From: Loxodes magnus
Taxonomy: Eukaryota > Ciliophora > Karyorelictea > Loxodida > Loxodidae
DNA length: 64,000 nt
Reading direction: 5' to 3'
Assembly: GCA_946699065.1 (NCBI GenBank)
Contig: CAMPDV010001971.1
Coordinates: 1-64,000 of the forward strand
In this document: positions 12,358-26,375 of the stretch, piece by piece
How the letters are laid out: each line of letters begins with the position of its first letter
Position numbering within the stretch: position 1 is the first letter of the stretch
The notes under the pieces: model-generated
What the model was told of the DNA's origin: nothing
Database searches by the model: none
What the model saw: the letters and a program-made list of their open reading frames with translations, nothing else
Position numbers and translations under genes: made by a program

Positions 12358-13510
12358 AAAATGAGAGAGATTAGATTTATAAGAACAGTGAAGTAGAAAA
12401 GCAAGTAAAAGAGTCTGAAGATCATATATGAAAGTAATAAATGAGAGAGATTAGATTTATAAGAACAGTGAAGTAGAAAAGCAAGTAAAAGAGTCTGAAG
12501 ATCATAATTGAAAGTAATAAAATGAGAGAGATGAGATTTCAAAGAACAGTGAAGTAGAAAAGCAAAGAAATCTGAAGATCATATATGAAAGTAATAAATG
12601 AGAGAGATTAGATTTATAAGAACAGTGAAGTAGAAAAGCAAGTAAAAGAGTCTGAAGATCATAATTGAAAGTGATAAAATGAGAGAGATGAGATTTCAAA
12701 GAACAATGAAGTAGAAAAGCAAGTAAAAGAGTCTGAAGATAATATATGAAAGTCATAAAATGAGAGAGATGAGATTTCAAAGAAAAGTGAAGTAGAAAAG
12801 CAAGTAAAAGAGTCTAAAGATCATAATTGAAAGTAATAAAATGAGAGAGATGAGATTTCAAAGAACATTGAAGTAGAAAAGCAAGTAAAAGAGTCTGAAG
12901 ATCATAATTGAAAGTAATAAAATGAGAAAGAGATGAGATTTCAAAGAAAAGTGAAGTAGAAAAGCAAGTAAAAGAGTCTGAAGATCATAATTGAAAGTAA
13001 TAAAATGAGAAAGAGATGAGATTTCAAAGAACAGTGAAGTAGAAAAGCAAAGAAATCTGAAGATCATATATGAAAGTAATAAATGAGAGAGATTAGATTT
13101 ATAAGAACAGTGAAGTAGAAAAGCAAGTAAAAGAGTCTGAAGATCATATATGAAAGTAATAAATGAGAGAGATGAGATTTCAAAGAAAAGTGAAGTAGAA
13201 AAGCAAAGAAATCTGAAGATCATATATGAAAGTAATAAATGAGAGAGATTAGATTTATAAGAACAGTGAAGTAGAAAAGCAAGTAAAAGAGTCTGAAGAT
13301 CATAATTGAAAGTGATAAAATGAGAGAGATGAGATTTCAAAGAACAATGAAGTACAAAAGCAAGTAAAAGAGTCTGAAGATAATATATGAAAGTCATAAA
13401 ATGAGAAAGAGATGAGATTTCAAAGAACAGTGAAGTAGAAAAGCAAGTAAAAGAGTCTGAAGATCATAATTGAAAGTAATAAAATGAGAAAGAGATGAGA
13501 TTTCAAAGAA
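12358..13510 (+). repeat. Duplicated block C, copy 2
   Basis: Copy of 9940-11092 at an offset of 2,418 bp, with the same monomer order and the GTACAAAAGC allele near 13353. A related, shuffled third version lies at about 14.35-15.4 kb. Confidence 0.85.
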
Positions 13511-16277
13511 CAGTGAAGTAGAAAAGCAAAGAAATCTGAAGATCATATATGAAAGTAATAAATGAGAGAGATTAGATTTATAAGAAAAGTGAAGTAGAAA
13601 AGCAAGTAAAAGAGTCTAAAGATCATAATTGAAAGTAATAAAATGAGAGAGATGAGATTTCAAAGAAAAGTGAAGTAGAAAAGCAAGTATAAAAATCTGA
13701 AGATCATAATTGAAAGTAATAAAATGAGAGAGATTAGATTTATAAGAACAGTGAAGTGAAAAAGAAGTAAAAGAGTCTGAAGATCATAATTGAAAGTAAT
13801 AAAATGAGAGAGATGAGATTTATAAGAAAAGTGAAGTAGAAAAGCAAGTAAAAGAGTCTAAAGATCATAATTGAAAGTAATAAAATGAGAAAGAGATGAG
13901 ATTTCAAAGAAAAGTGAAGTAGAAAAGCAAGTAAAAGAGTCTGAAGATCATATATGAAAGTAATAAATGAGAGAGATGAGATTTCAAAGAAAAGTGAAGT
14001 AGAATAGTGTGTAAAAGAGTCTGAAGATAATATATGAAAGTGATAAAATGAGAGAGATGAGATTTCAAAGAACAATGAAGTAGAAAAGCAAGTAAAAGAG
14101 TCTGAAGATAATATATGAAAGTCATAAAATGAGAGAGATGAGATTTCAAAGAAAAGTGAAGTAGAAAAGCAAGTAAAAGAGTCTAAAGATCATAATTGAA
14201 AGTAATAAAATGAGAGAGATGAGATTTCAAAGAACATTGAAGTAGAAAAGCAAGTAAAAGAGTCTGAAGATCATAATTGAAAGTAATAAAATGAGAAAGA
14301 GATGAGATTTCAAAGAAAAGTGAAGTAGAAAAGCAAGTAAAAGAGTCTGAAGATCATAATTGAAAGTAATAAAATGAGAGAGATGAGATTTCAAAGAACA
14401 GTGAAGTAGAAAAGCAAAGAAATCTGAAGATCATATATGAAAGTAATAAATGAGAGAGATTAGATTTATAAGAACAGTGAAGTAGAAAAGCAAGTAAAAG
14501 AGTCTGAAGATCATAATTGAAAGTGATAAAATGAGAGAGATGAGATTTCAAAGAACAATGAAGTAGAAAAGCAAGTAAAAGAGTCTGAAGATAATATATG
14601 AAAGTAATAAAATGAGAGAGATGAGATTTCAAAGAACAGTGAAGTAGAAAAGCAAAGAAATCTGAAGATCATATATGAAAGTCATAAAATGAGAGAGATG
14701 AGATTTCAAAGAACATTGAAGTAGAAAAGCAAGTAAAAGAGTCTGAAGATCATAATTGAAAGTAATAAAATGAGAAAGAGATGAGATTTCAAAGAAAAGT
14801 GAAGTAGAAAAGCAAGTAAAAGAGTCTGAAGATCATAATTGAAAGTAATAAAATGAGAAAGAGATGAGATTTCAAAGAACAGTGAAGTAGAAAAGCAAAG
14901 AAATCTGAAGATCATATATGAAAGTAATAAATGAGAGAGATTAGATTTATAAGAACAGTGAAGTAGAAAAGCAAGTAAAAGAGTCTGAAGATCATATATG
15001 AAAGTAATAAATGAGAGAGATGAGATTTCAAAGAAAAGTGAAGTAGAAAAGCAAAGAAATCTGAAGATCATATATGAAAGTAATAAATGAGAGAGATTAG
15101 ATTTATAAGAACAGTGAAGTAGAAAAGCAAGTAAAAGAGTCTGAAGATCATAATTGAAAGTGATAAAATGAGAGAGATGAGATTTCAAAGAACAATGAAG
15201 TACAAAAGCAAGTAAAAGAGTCTGAAGATCATAATTGAAAGTAATAAAATGAGAGAGATGAGATTTCAAAGAAAAGTGAAGTAGAAAAGCAAGTAAAAGA
15301 GTCTGAAGATCATAATTGAAAGTAATAAAATGAGAAAGAGATGAGATTTCAAAGAACAGTGAAGTAGAAAAGCAAAGAAATCTGAAGATCATATATGAAA
15401 GTAATTAATGAGAGAGATTAGATTTATAAAAAAAGTGAAGTAGAAAAGCAAGTAAAAGAGTCTAAAGATCATAATTGAAAGTAATAAAATGAGAGAGATG
15501 AGATTTCAAAGAAAAGTGAAGTAGAAAAGCAAGTATAAAAATCTGAAGATCATAATTGAAAGTAATAAAATGAGAGAGATTAGATTTATAAGAACAGTGA
15601 AGTGAAAAAGAAGTAAAAGAGTCTGAAGATCATAATTGAAAGTAATAAAATGAGAGAGATGAGATTTATAAGAAAAGTGAAGTAGAAAAGCAAGTAAAAG
15701 AGTCTAAAGATCATAATTGAAAGTAATAAAATGAGAAAGAGATGAGATTTCAAAGAAAAGTGAAGTAGAAAAGCAAGTAAAAGAGTCTGAAGATCATATA
15801 TGAAAGTAATAAATGAGAGAGATGAGATTTCAAAGAAAAGTGAAGTAGAATAGTGTGTAAAAGAGTCTGAAGATCATAATTGAAAGTGATAAAATGAGAG
15901 AGATGAGATTTCAAAGAACAATGAAGTAGAAAAGCAAGTAAAAGAGTCTGAAGATAATATATGAAAGTCATAAAATGAGAGAGATGAGATTTCAAAGAAA
16001 GTGAAGTAGAAAAGCAAGTAAAAGAGTCTAAAGATCATAATTGAAAGTAATAAAATGAGAGAGATGAGATTTCAAAGAACATTGAAGTAGAAAAGCAAGT
16101 AAAAGAGTCTGAAGATCATAATTGAAAGTAATAAAATGAGAAAGAGATGAGATTTCAAAGAAAAGTGAAGTAGAAAAGCAAGTAAAAGAGTCTGAAGATC
16201 ATAATTGAAAGTAATAAAATGAGAAAGAGATGAGATTTCAAAGAACAGTGAAGTAGAAAAGCAAAGAAATCTGAAGA

Positions 16278-16960
16278 TCATAAATGAAAGTAATAAAATG
16301 AGAGAGATGAGATTTCAAAGAAAAGTGAAGTAGAAAAGCAAGTAAAAGAGTCTGAAGATCATAATTGAAAGTAATAAAATGAGAGAGATTAGATTTATAA
16401 GAACAATGAAGTGAAAAAGAAGTAAAAGAGTCTGAAGATCATATATGAAAGTAATAAAATGAGAAAGAGATGAGATTTCAAAGAACAATGAAGTAGAAAA
16501 GCAAGTAAAAGAATCTAAAGATCATAATTGAAAGTAATATAATGAGAAAGAGATAAAATTTCAAAGAACAGTGAGGTAGAAAAGCAAGTAAAAGAGTCTG
16601 AAGATCATATATGAAAGTAATAAATGAGAGAGATTAGATTTATAAGAACAGTGAAGTAGAAAAGCAAGTAAAAGAGTCTGAAGATCATAATTGAAAGTAA
16701 TAAAATGAGAAAGAGATGAGATTTCAAAGAACAGTGAAGTAGAAAAGCAAGTAAAAGAGTCTGAAGATCATAATTGAAAGTAATAAAATGAGAAAGAGAT
16801 GAGATTTCAAAGAAAAGTGAAGTAGAAAAGCAAGTAAAAGAGTCTGAAGATCATATATGAAAGTAATAAATGAGAGAGATTAGATTTATAAGAACAGTGA
16901 AGTAGAAAAGCAAGTAAAAGAGTCTGAAGATCATATATGAAAGTAATAAATGAGAGAGAT
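16278..16960 (+). repeat. Duplicated block B, copy 3
   Basis: Matches block B copy 2 at an offset of about 9,095 bp, including AACAATGAAGTGAAAAAG, AATATAATGAG, GATAAAATTTC and GTGAGGTAG in order. The right end is approximate. Confidence 0.74.
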
Positions 16961-17598
16961 GAGATTTCAAAGAAAAGTGAAGTAGAAAAGCAAAGAAATC
17001 TGAAGATCATATATGAAAGTAATAAATGAGAGAGATGAGATTTATAAGAAAAGTGAAGTAGGAAAAGCAAGTAAAAGAGTCTGAAGATCATAATTGAAAG
17101 TAATAAAATGAGAGAGATTAGATTTATAAGAACAGTGAAGTAGAAAAGCAAGTAAAAGAGTCTGAAGATCATAATTGAAAGTGATAAAATGAGAGAGATG
17201 AGATTTCAAAGAACAATGAAGTAGAAAAGCAAGTAAAAGAGTCTGAAGATCATAATTGAAAGTAATAAAATGAGAAAGAGATGAGATTTCAAAGAACAGT
17301 GAAGTAGAAAAGCAAAGAAATCTGAAGATCATATATGAAAGTAATAAATGAGAGAGATTAGATTTATAAGAACAGTGAAGTAGAAAAGCAAGTAAAAGAG
17401 TCTGAAGATCATATATGAAAGTAATAAATGAGAGAGATGAGATTTCAAAGAAAAGTGAAGTAGAAAAGCAAAGAAATCTGAAGATCATATATGAAAGTAA
17501 TAAATGAGAGAGATGAGATTTATAAGAAAAGTGAAGTAGAAAAGCAAGTAAAAGAGTCTGAAGATCATAATTGAAAGTAATAAAATGAGAAAGAGATG

Positions 17599-18205
17599 AG
17601 ATTTATAAGAAAAGTGAGGTAGAAAAGCAAGTAAAAGAGTCTGAAGATCATATATGAAAGTAATAAATGAGAGAGATGAGATTTCAAAGAAAAGTGAAGT
17701 AGAAAAGCAAGTATAAAAATCTGAAGATCATAATTGAAAGTAATAAAATGAGGGAGATTAGATTTATAAGAACAGTGAAGTGAAAAAGAAGTAAAAGAGT
17801 CTGAAGATCATAATTGAAAGTGATAAAATGAGAGAGATGAGATTTCAAAGAACAGTGAAGTAGAAAAGCAAGTAAAAGAGTCTGAAGATCATAATTGAAA
17901 GTGATAAAATGAGAGAGATGAGATTTCAAAGAACAATGAAGTAGAAAAGCAAGTAAAAGAGTCTGAAGATCATAATTGAAAGTAATAAAATGAGAAAGAG
18001 ATGAGATTTCAAAGAACAGTGAAGTAGAAAAGCAAGTAAAAGAGTCTGAAGATCATAATTGAAAGTAATAAAATGAGAAAGAGATGAGATTTCAAAGAAC
18101 AGTGAAGTAGAAAAGCAAAGAAATCTGAAGATCATATATGAAAGTAATAAATGAGAGAGATTAGATTTATAAGAAAAGTGAAGTAGAAAAGCAGTAAAAG
18201 AGTCT
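17599..18205 (+). repeat. Identical 607-bp block D, copy 1 (partner 20359-20965)
   Basis: It matches 20359-20965 base for base at an offset of exactly 2,760 bp. Since 2,760 is a multiple of 60, the two copies align line by line, and I compared them directly without finding a difference. The match is bounded by G/T at 17598/20358 and G/A at 18206/20966. Confidence 0.93.
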
Positions 18206-20358
18206 GAAGATCATAATTGAAAGTAATAAAATGAGAAAGAGATGAGATTTCAAAGAAAAGTGAAGTAGAAAAGCAAGTATAAAAATCTGAAGATCATAAT
18301 TGAAAGTAATAAAATGAGAGAGATTAGATTTATAAGAACAGTGAAGTGAAAAAGCAAGTAAAAGAGTCTGAAGATCATAATTGAAAGTAATAAAATGAGA
18401 AAGAGATGAGATTTCAAAGAAAAGTGAAGTAGAAAAGCAAGTAAATGAGTCTGAAGATCATAATTGAAAGTAATAAAATGAGAAAGAGATGAGATTTCAA
18501 AGAACAGTGAAGTAGAAAAGCAAAGAAATCTGAAGATCATATATGAAAGTAATAAATGAGAGAGATTAGATTTATAAGAAAAGTGAAGTAGAAAAGCAGT
18601 AAAAGAGTCTAAAGATCATAATTGAAAGTAATAAAACGAGAGAGATGAGATTTCAAAGAAAAGTGAAGTAGAAAAGCAAGTAAAAGAGTCTGAAGATCAT
18701 AATTGAAAGTAATAAAATGAGAAAGAGATGAGATTTCAAAGAACAGTGAAGTAGAAAAGCAAGTAAAAAGTCTGAAGATCATAATTGAAAGTAATAAAAT
18801 GAGAAAGAGATGAGATTTAAAGAAAAGTGAAGTAGAAAAGCAAGTAAAAGAGTCTGAAGATCATATATTGAAAGTAATAAATGAGAGAGATTAGATTTCA
18901 AAGAACAGTGAAGTAGAAAAGCAAGTAAAAGAGTCTGAAGATCATATATGAAAGTAATAAATGAGAGAGATGAGATTTCAAAGAAAAGTGAAGTAGAAAA
19001 GCAAGTAAAAGAGTCTGAAGATCATAATTGAAAGTAATAAAATGAGAAAGAGATGAGATTTCAAAGAAAAGTGAAGTAGAAAAGCAAGTAAATGAGTCTG
19101 AAGATCATAATTGAAAGTAATAAAATGAGAAAGAGATGAGATTTCAAAGAACAGTGAAGTAGAAAAGCAAAGAAATCTGAAGATCATATATGAAAGTAAT
19201 AAATGAGAGAGATTAGATTTATAAGAAAAGTGAAGTAGAAAAGCAATAAAAGAGTCTAAAGATCATAATTGAAAGTAATAAAATGAGAGAGATGAGATTT
19301 CAAAGAACAATGAAGTAGAAAAGCAAGTAAAAGAGTCTGAAGATCATAATTGAAAGTAATAAAATGAGAAAGAGATGAGATTTCAAAGAACAGTGAAGTA
19401 GAAAAGCAGTAAAAGAGTCTAAAGATCATAATTGAAAGTAATAAAATGAGAAAGAGATGAGATTTCAAAGAAAAGTGAAGTAGAAAAGCAAGTATATAAA
19501 TCTGAAGATCATATATGAAAGTAATAAAATGAGAAAGAGATGAGATTTCAAAGAAAAGTGAAGTAGAAAAGCAAGTAAAAGAGTCTGAAGATCATAATTG
19601 AAAGTAATAAAATGAGAAAGATGAGATTTCAAAGAAAAGTGAAGTAGAAAAGCAAGTAAAAGAGTCTGAAGATCATAATTGAAAGTAATAAAATGAGAGA
19701 GATGAGATTTCAAAGAAAAGTGAAGTAGAAAAGCAAGTAAAAGAGTCTGAAGATCATAATTGAAAGTAATAAAATGAGAGAGATGAGATTTCAAAGAAAA
19801 GTGAAGTAGAAAAGCAAGTAAAAGAGTCTGAAGATCATATATGAAAGTAATAAAATGAGAGAGATGAGATTTCAAAGAAAAGTGAAGTAGAAAAGCAAGT
19901 AAAAGAGTCTGAAGATCATATATGAAAGTAATAAAATGAGAAAGAGATGAGATTTCAAAGAACAATGAAGTAGAAAAGCAAGTAAAAGAATCTAAAGATC
20001 ATAATTGAAAGTAATATAATGAGAAAGAGATAAAATTTCAAAGAACAGTGAGGTAGAAAAGCAAGTAAAAGAGTCTGAAGATCATATATGAAAGTAATAA
20101 ATGAGAGAGATTAGATTTATAAGAACAGTGAAGTAGAAAAGCAAGTAAAAGAGTCTGAAGATCATAATTGAAAGTAATAAAATGAGAAAGAGATGAGATT
20201 TCAAAGAACAGTGAAGTAGAAAAGCAAGTAAAAGAGTCTGAAGATCATAATTGAAAGTAATAAAATGAGAAAGAGATGAGATTTCAAAGAACTTTGAAGT
20301 AGAAAAGAAAGTAAAAGAGTCTGAAGATCATATATGAAAGTAATAAATGAGAGAGATT

Positions 20359-20965
20359 AGATTTATAAGAAAAGTGAGGTAGAAAAGCAAGTAAAAGAGT
20401 CTGAAGATCATATATGAAAGTAATAAATGAGAGAGATGAGATTTCAAAGAAAAGTGAAGTAGAAAAGCAAGTATAAAAATCTGAAGATCATAATTGAAAG
20501 TAATAAAATGAGGGAGATTAGATTTATAAGAACAGTGAAGTGAAAAAGAAGTAAAAGAGTCTGAAGATCATAATTGAAAGTGATAAAATGAGAGAGATGA
20601 GATTTCAAAGAACAGTGAAGTAGAAAAGCAAGTAAAAGAGTCTGAAGATCATAATTGAAAGTGATAAAATGAGAGAGATGAGATTTCAAAGAACAATGAA
20701 GTAGAAAAGCAAGTAAAAGAGTCTGAAGATCATAATTGAAAGTAATAAAATGAGAAAGAGATGAGATTTCAAAGAACAGTGAAGTAGAAAAGCAAGTAAA
20801 AGAGTCTGAAGATCATAATTGAAAGTAATAAAATGAGAAAGAGATGAGATTTCAAAGAACAGTGAAGTAGAAAAGCAAAGAAATCTGAAGATCATATATG
20901 AAAGTAATAAATGAGAGAGATTAGATTTATAAGAAAAGTGAAGTAGAAAAGCAGTAAAAGAGTCT
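20359..20965 (+). repeat. Identical 607-bp block D, copy 2
   Basis: Exact copy of 17599-18205. Just right of the block this copy carries TCTAAAG and then AAAACGAG (a CpG-bearing unit) where copy 1 has TCTGAAG and AAAATGAG. Confidence 0.93.
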
Positions 20966-23560
20966 AAAGATCATAATTGAAAGTAATAAAACGAGAGAGA
21001 TGAGATTTCAAAGAAAAGTGAAGTAGAAAAGCAAGTAAAAGAGTCTGAAGATCATAATTGAAAGTAATAAAATGAGAGAGATGAGATTTCAAAGAAAAGT
21101 GAAGTAGAAAAGCAAGTAAAAGAGTCTGAAGATCATAATTGAAAGTAATAAAATGAGAAAGAGATGAGATTTCAAAGAAAAGTGAAGTAGAAAAGCAAGT
21201 AAAAGAGTCTGAAGATCATAATTGAAAGTAATAAAATGAGAAAGAGATGAGATTTCAAAGAACAGTGAAGTAGAAAAGCAAAGAAATCTGAAGATCATAT
21301 ATGAAAGTAATAAATGAGAGAGATTAGATTTATAAGAAAAGTGAAGTAGAAAAGCAAGTAAAAGAGTCTAAAGATCATAATTGAAAGTAATAAAATGAGA
21401 GAGATGAGATTTCAAAGAACAATGAAGTAGAAAAGCAAGTAAAAGAGTCTGAAGATCATAATTGAAAGTAATAAAATGAGAAAGAGATGAGATTTCAAAG
21501 AACAGTGAAGTAGAAAAGCAGTAAAAGAGTCTAAAGATCATAATTGAAAGTAATAAAACGAGAGAGATGAGATTTCAAAGAACAATGAAGTAGAAAAGCA
21601 AGTTAAAGAGTCTGAAGATAATATATGAAAGTCATAAAATGAGAAAGAGATGAGATTTCAAAGAACAGTGAAGTAGAAAAGCAAGTAAAAGAGTCTGAAG
21701 ATCATAATTGAAAGTAATAAAATGAAAGAGATGAGATTTCAAAGAAAAGTGAAGTAGAAAAGCAAGTAAAAGAGTCTGAAGATCATAATTGAAAGTAATA
21801 AAATGAGAAAGAGATGATATTTCAAAGAAAAGTGAAGTAGAAAAGCAAGTAAAAGAGTCTGAAGATCATATATGAAAGTAATAAATGAGAGAGATTAGAT
21901 TTATAAGAACAGTGAAGTAGAAAAGCAAGTAAAAGAGTCTGAAGATCATATATGAAAGTAATAAATGAGAGAGATGAGATTTCAAAGAAAAGTGAAGTAG
22001 AAAAGCAAAGAAATCTGAAGATCATAATTGAAAGTAATAAAATGAGAGAGATGAGATTTATAAGAACAGTGAAGTAGAAAAGCAAGTAAAAGAGTCTGAA
22101 GATCATAATTGAAAGTGATAAAATGAGAGAGATGAGATTTCAAAGAACAATGAAGTACAAAAGCAAGTAAAAGAGTCTGAAGATAATATATGAAAGTCAT
22201 AAAATGAGAAAGAGATGAGATTTCAAAGAACAGTGAAGTAGAAAAGCAAGTAAAAGAGTCTGAAGATCATAATTGAAAGTAATAAAATGAGAAAGAGATG
22301 AGATTTCAAAGAACAGTGAAGTAGAAAAGCAAAGAAATCTGAAGATCATATATGAAAGTAATAAATGAGAGAGATTAGATTTATAAGAAAAGTGAAGTAG
22401 AAAAGCAAGTAAAAGAGTCTAAAGATCATAATTGAAAGTAATAAAATGAGAGAGATGAGATTTCAAAGAAAAGTGAAGTAGAAAAGCAAGTAAATGAGTC
22501 TGAAGATCATAATTGAAAGTAATAAAATGAGAAAGAGATGAGATTTATAAGAACAGTGAAGTGAAAAAGAAGTAAAAGAGTCTGAAGATCATAATTGAAA
22601 GTAATAAAATGAGAGAGATGAGATTTCAAAGAAAAGTGAAGTAGAAAAGCAAGTAAAAGAGTCTAAAGATCATAATTGAAAGTAATAAAATGAGAGAGAT
22701 GAGATTTCAAAGAACAGTGAGGTAGAAAAGCAAGTAAAAGAGTCTGAAGATCATATATGAAAGTAATAAAATGAGAGAGATTAGATTTATAAGAACAGTG
22801 AAGTGAAAAAGAAGTAAAAGAGTCTGAAGATCATAATTGAAAGTAATAAATGAGAGAGATGAGATTTCAAAGAAAAGTGAAGTAGAATAGTGTGTAAAAG
22901 AGTCTGAAGATCATATATGAAAGTAATAAAATGAGAGAGATGAGATTTCAAAGAAAAGTGAAGTAGAAAAGCAAGTATATAAATCTGAAGATCATATATG
23001 AAAGTAATAAAATGAGAGAGATGAGATTTCAAAGAACAGTGAAGTAGAAAAGCAAGTAAAAGAGTCTGAAGATCATAATTGAAAGTAATAAAATGAGAGA
23101 GATGAGATTTCAAAGAACATTGAAGTAGAAAAGCAAGTAAAAGAGTCTGAAGATCATAATTGAAAGTAATAAAATGAGAAAGAGATGAGATTTCAAAGAA
23201 CAGTGAAGTAGAAAAGCAAGTAAAAGAGTCTGAAGATCATAATTGAAAGTAATAAAATGAGAAAGAGATGAGATTTCAAAGAAAAGTGAAGTAGAAAAGC
23301 AAGTAAAAGAGTCTGAAGATCATAATTGAAAGTAATAAAATGAGAGAGATGAGATTTCAAAGAAAAGTGAAGTAGAAAAGCAAGTAAAAGAGTCTGAAGA
23401 TCATAATTGAAAGTAATAAATGAGAGAGATTAGATTTATAAGAACAGTGAAGTAGAAAAGCAAGTAAAAGAGTCTGAAGATCATAATTGAAAGTAATAAA
23501 ATGAGAGAGATGAGATTTCAAAGAAAAGTGAAGTAGAAAAGCAAGTAAAAGAGTCTGAAG

Positions 23561-24075
23561 ATCATATATGAAAGTAATAAATGAGAGAGATTAGATTTAT
23601 AAGAACAGTGAAGTAGAAAAGCAAGTAAAAGAGTCTGAAGATCATAATTGAAAGTAATAAAATGAGAAAGAGATGAGATTTCAAAGAAAAGTGAAGTAGA
23701 AAAGCAAGTAAAAGAGTCTGAAGATCATATATGAAAGTAATAAATGAGAGAGATTAGATTTATAAGAACAGTGAAGTAGAAAAGCAAGTAAAAGAGTCTG
23801 AAGATCATATATGAAAGTAATAAATGAGAGAGATTAGATTTATAAGAACAGTGAAGTAGAAAAGCAAGTAAAAGAGTCTGAAGATCATAATTGAAAGAAA
23901 TAAAATGAGAGAGATGAGATTTCAAAGAACAATGAAGTAGAAAAGCAAGTAAAAGAGTCTGAAGATAATATATGAAAGTCATAAAATGAGAAAGAGATGA
24001 GATTTCAAAGAACAATGAAGTACAAAAGCAAGTAAAAGAGTCTGAAGATCATAATTGAAAGTGATAAAATGAGAG
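23561..24075 (+). repeat. Duplicated block E, copy 1 (partner 27293-27807)
   Basis: Aligns at an offset of 3,732 bp. Shared rare alleles are GAAAGAAATAAAATG near 23,893 and GTACAAAAGC near 24,020. Differences seen are TTTATAAG against TTTCAAAG at about 23,851/27,583 and GATTAG against GATGAG near the left end. Confidence 0.82.
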
Positions 24076-25439
24076 AGATGAGATTTCAAAGAACATTGAA
24101 GTAGAAAAGAAAGTAAAAGAGTCTGAAGATCATAATTGAAAGTAATAAAATGAGAAAGAGATGAGATTTCAAAGAACAGTGAAGTAGAAAAGCAAGTAAA
24201 AGAGTCTGAAGATCATATATGAAAGTAATAAAATGAGAGAGATGAGATTTCAAAGAACATTGAAGTAGAAAAGCAAGTAAAAGAGTCTGAAGATCATAAT
24301 TGAAAGTAATAAAATGAGAGAGATGAGATTTCAAAGAAAAGTGAAGTAGAAAAGCAAGTAAAAGAGTCTGAAGATCATAATTGAAAGTAATAAAATGAGA
24401 GAGATTAGATTTATAAGAACAGTGAAGTAGAAAAAGCAAGTAAAAGAGTCTGAAGATCATAATTGAAAGTAATAAAATGAGAAAGAGATGAGATTTATAA
24501 GAAAAGTGAGGTAGAAAAGCAAGTAAAAGAGTCTGAAGATCATATATGAAAGTAATAAATGAGAGAGATTAGATTTATAAGAACAGTGAAGTAGAAAAGC
24601 AAGTAAAAGAGTCTGAAGATCATAATTGAAAGTGATAAAATGAGAGAGATGAGATTTCAAAGAACAATGAAGTAGAAAAGCAAGTAAAAGAGTCTGAAGA
24701 TCATATATGAAAGTAATAAATGAGAGAGATTAGATTTATAAGAACAGTGAAGTAGAAAAGCAAGTAAAAGAGTCTGAAGATCATAAATGAAAGTAATAAA
24801 ATGAGAGAGATGAGATTTCAAAGAAAAGTGAAGTAGAAAAGCAAGTATAAAAATCTGAAGATCATAATTGAAAGTAATAAAATGAGAGAGATTAGATTTA
24901 TAAGAACAGTGAAGTGAAAAAGAAGTAAAAGAGTCTGAAGATCATATATGAAAGTAATAAAATGAGAAAGAGATGAGATTTCAAAGAACAGTGAAGTAGA
25001 AAAGCAAGTAAAAGAGTCTGAAGATCATAATTGAAAGTAATATAATGAGAAAGAGATAAAATTTCAAAGAACAGTGAGGTAGAAAAGCAAGTAAAAGAGT
25101 CTGAAGATCATAATTGAAAGTAATAAAATGAGAAAGAGATGAGATTTCAAAGAACAGTGAAGTAGAAAAGCAAAGAAATCTGAAGATCATATATGAAAGT
25201 AATAAATGAGAGAGATTAGATTTATAAGAAAAGTGAAGTAGAAAAGCAAGTAAAAGAGTCTAAAGATTATAATTGAAAGTAATAAAATGAGAGAGATGAG
25301 ATTTCAAAGAAAAGTGAAGTAGAAAAGCAAGTATAAAAATCTGAAGATCATAATTGAAAGTAATAAAATGAGAGAGATTAGATTTATAAGAACAATGAAG
25401 TACAAAAGCAAGTAAAAGAGTCTGAAGATCATAATTGAA

Positions 25440-26375
25440 AGTAATAAAATGAGAGAGATGAGATTTATAAGAACAGTGAAGTAGAAAAGCAAGTAAAAGA
25501 GTCTAAAGATCATAATTGAAAGTAATAAAATGAGAGAGAGATGAGATTTCAAAGAACAGTGAAGTAGAAAAGCAAGTAAAAGAGTCTGAAGATCATAATT
25601 GAAAGTAATAAAATGAGAAAGAGATGAGATTTCAAAGAAAAGTGAAGTAGAAAAGCAAGTAAAAGAGTCTGAAGATCATAATTGAAAGTAATAAAATGAG
25701 AAAGAGATGAGATTTCAAAGAAAAGTGAAGTAGAAAAGCAAGTAAAAGAGTCTGAAGATCATAATTGAAAGTAATAAAATGAGAAAGAGATGAGATTTCA
25801 AAGAACAGTGAAGTAGAAAAGCAAGTATAAAAATCTGAAGATCATAATTGAAAGTAATAAAATGAGAGAGATTAGATTTATAAGAACAGTGAAGTAGAAA
25901 AGCAAAGAAATCTGAAGATCATATATGAAAGTAATAAATGAGAGAGATTAGATTTATAAGAAAAGTGAAGTAGAAAAGCAAGTAAAAGAGTCTGAAGATC
26001 ATAATTGAAAGTAATAAAATGAGAAAGAGATGAGATTTCAAAGAACAGTGAAGTAGAAAAGCAAGTAAAAGAGTCTGAAGATCATAATTGAAAGTAATAA
26101 AATGAGAAAGAGATGAGATTTCAAAGAAAAGTGAAGTAGAAAAGCAAGTAAAAGAGTCTGAAGATCATAATTGAAAGTAATAAAATGAGAAAGAGATGAG
26201 ATTTCAAAGAACAGTGAAGTAGAAAAGCAAAGAAATCTGAAGATCATATATGAAAGTAATAAATGAGAGAGATTAGATTTATAAGAAAAGTGAAGTAGAA
26301 AAGCAGTAAAAGAGTCTAAAGATCATAATTGAAAGTAATAAAACGAGAGAGATGAGATTTCAAAGAACAATGAAG
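25440..26375 (+). repeat. Duplicated block F, copy 1 (partner ~30728-31665)
   Basis: Matches the second copy at offsets of 5,287 bp (left part) and 5,291 bp (right part), including the TGAGAGAGAGATG unit at 25531 and the CpG-bearing AAAACGAG unit at about 26,341. One or two monomers in the middle (about 25,880-25,980) differ between the copies, as if patched by gene conversion. Confidence 0.78.

Noticed and set aside
14706..15392. Longest minus-strand open frame (228 codons), and the ~120 similar frames, as a family of Leu/Phe-rich repeat or membrane proteins
   Set aside because: The 81-bp unit is divisible by three and two minus-strand frames lack a stop in common monomer classes, so long frames arise automatically. 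They end or change register wherever an 80-, 76- or 83-bp monomer occurs, show no conserved start context or domain, and their Leu/Phe/Ser content simply reflects a pyrimidine-rich strand.
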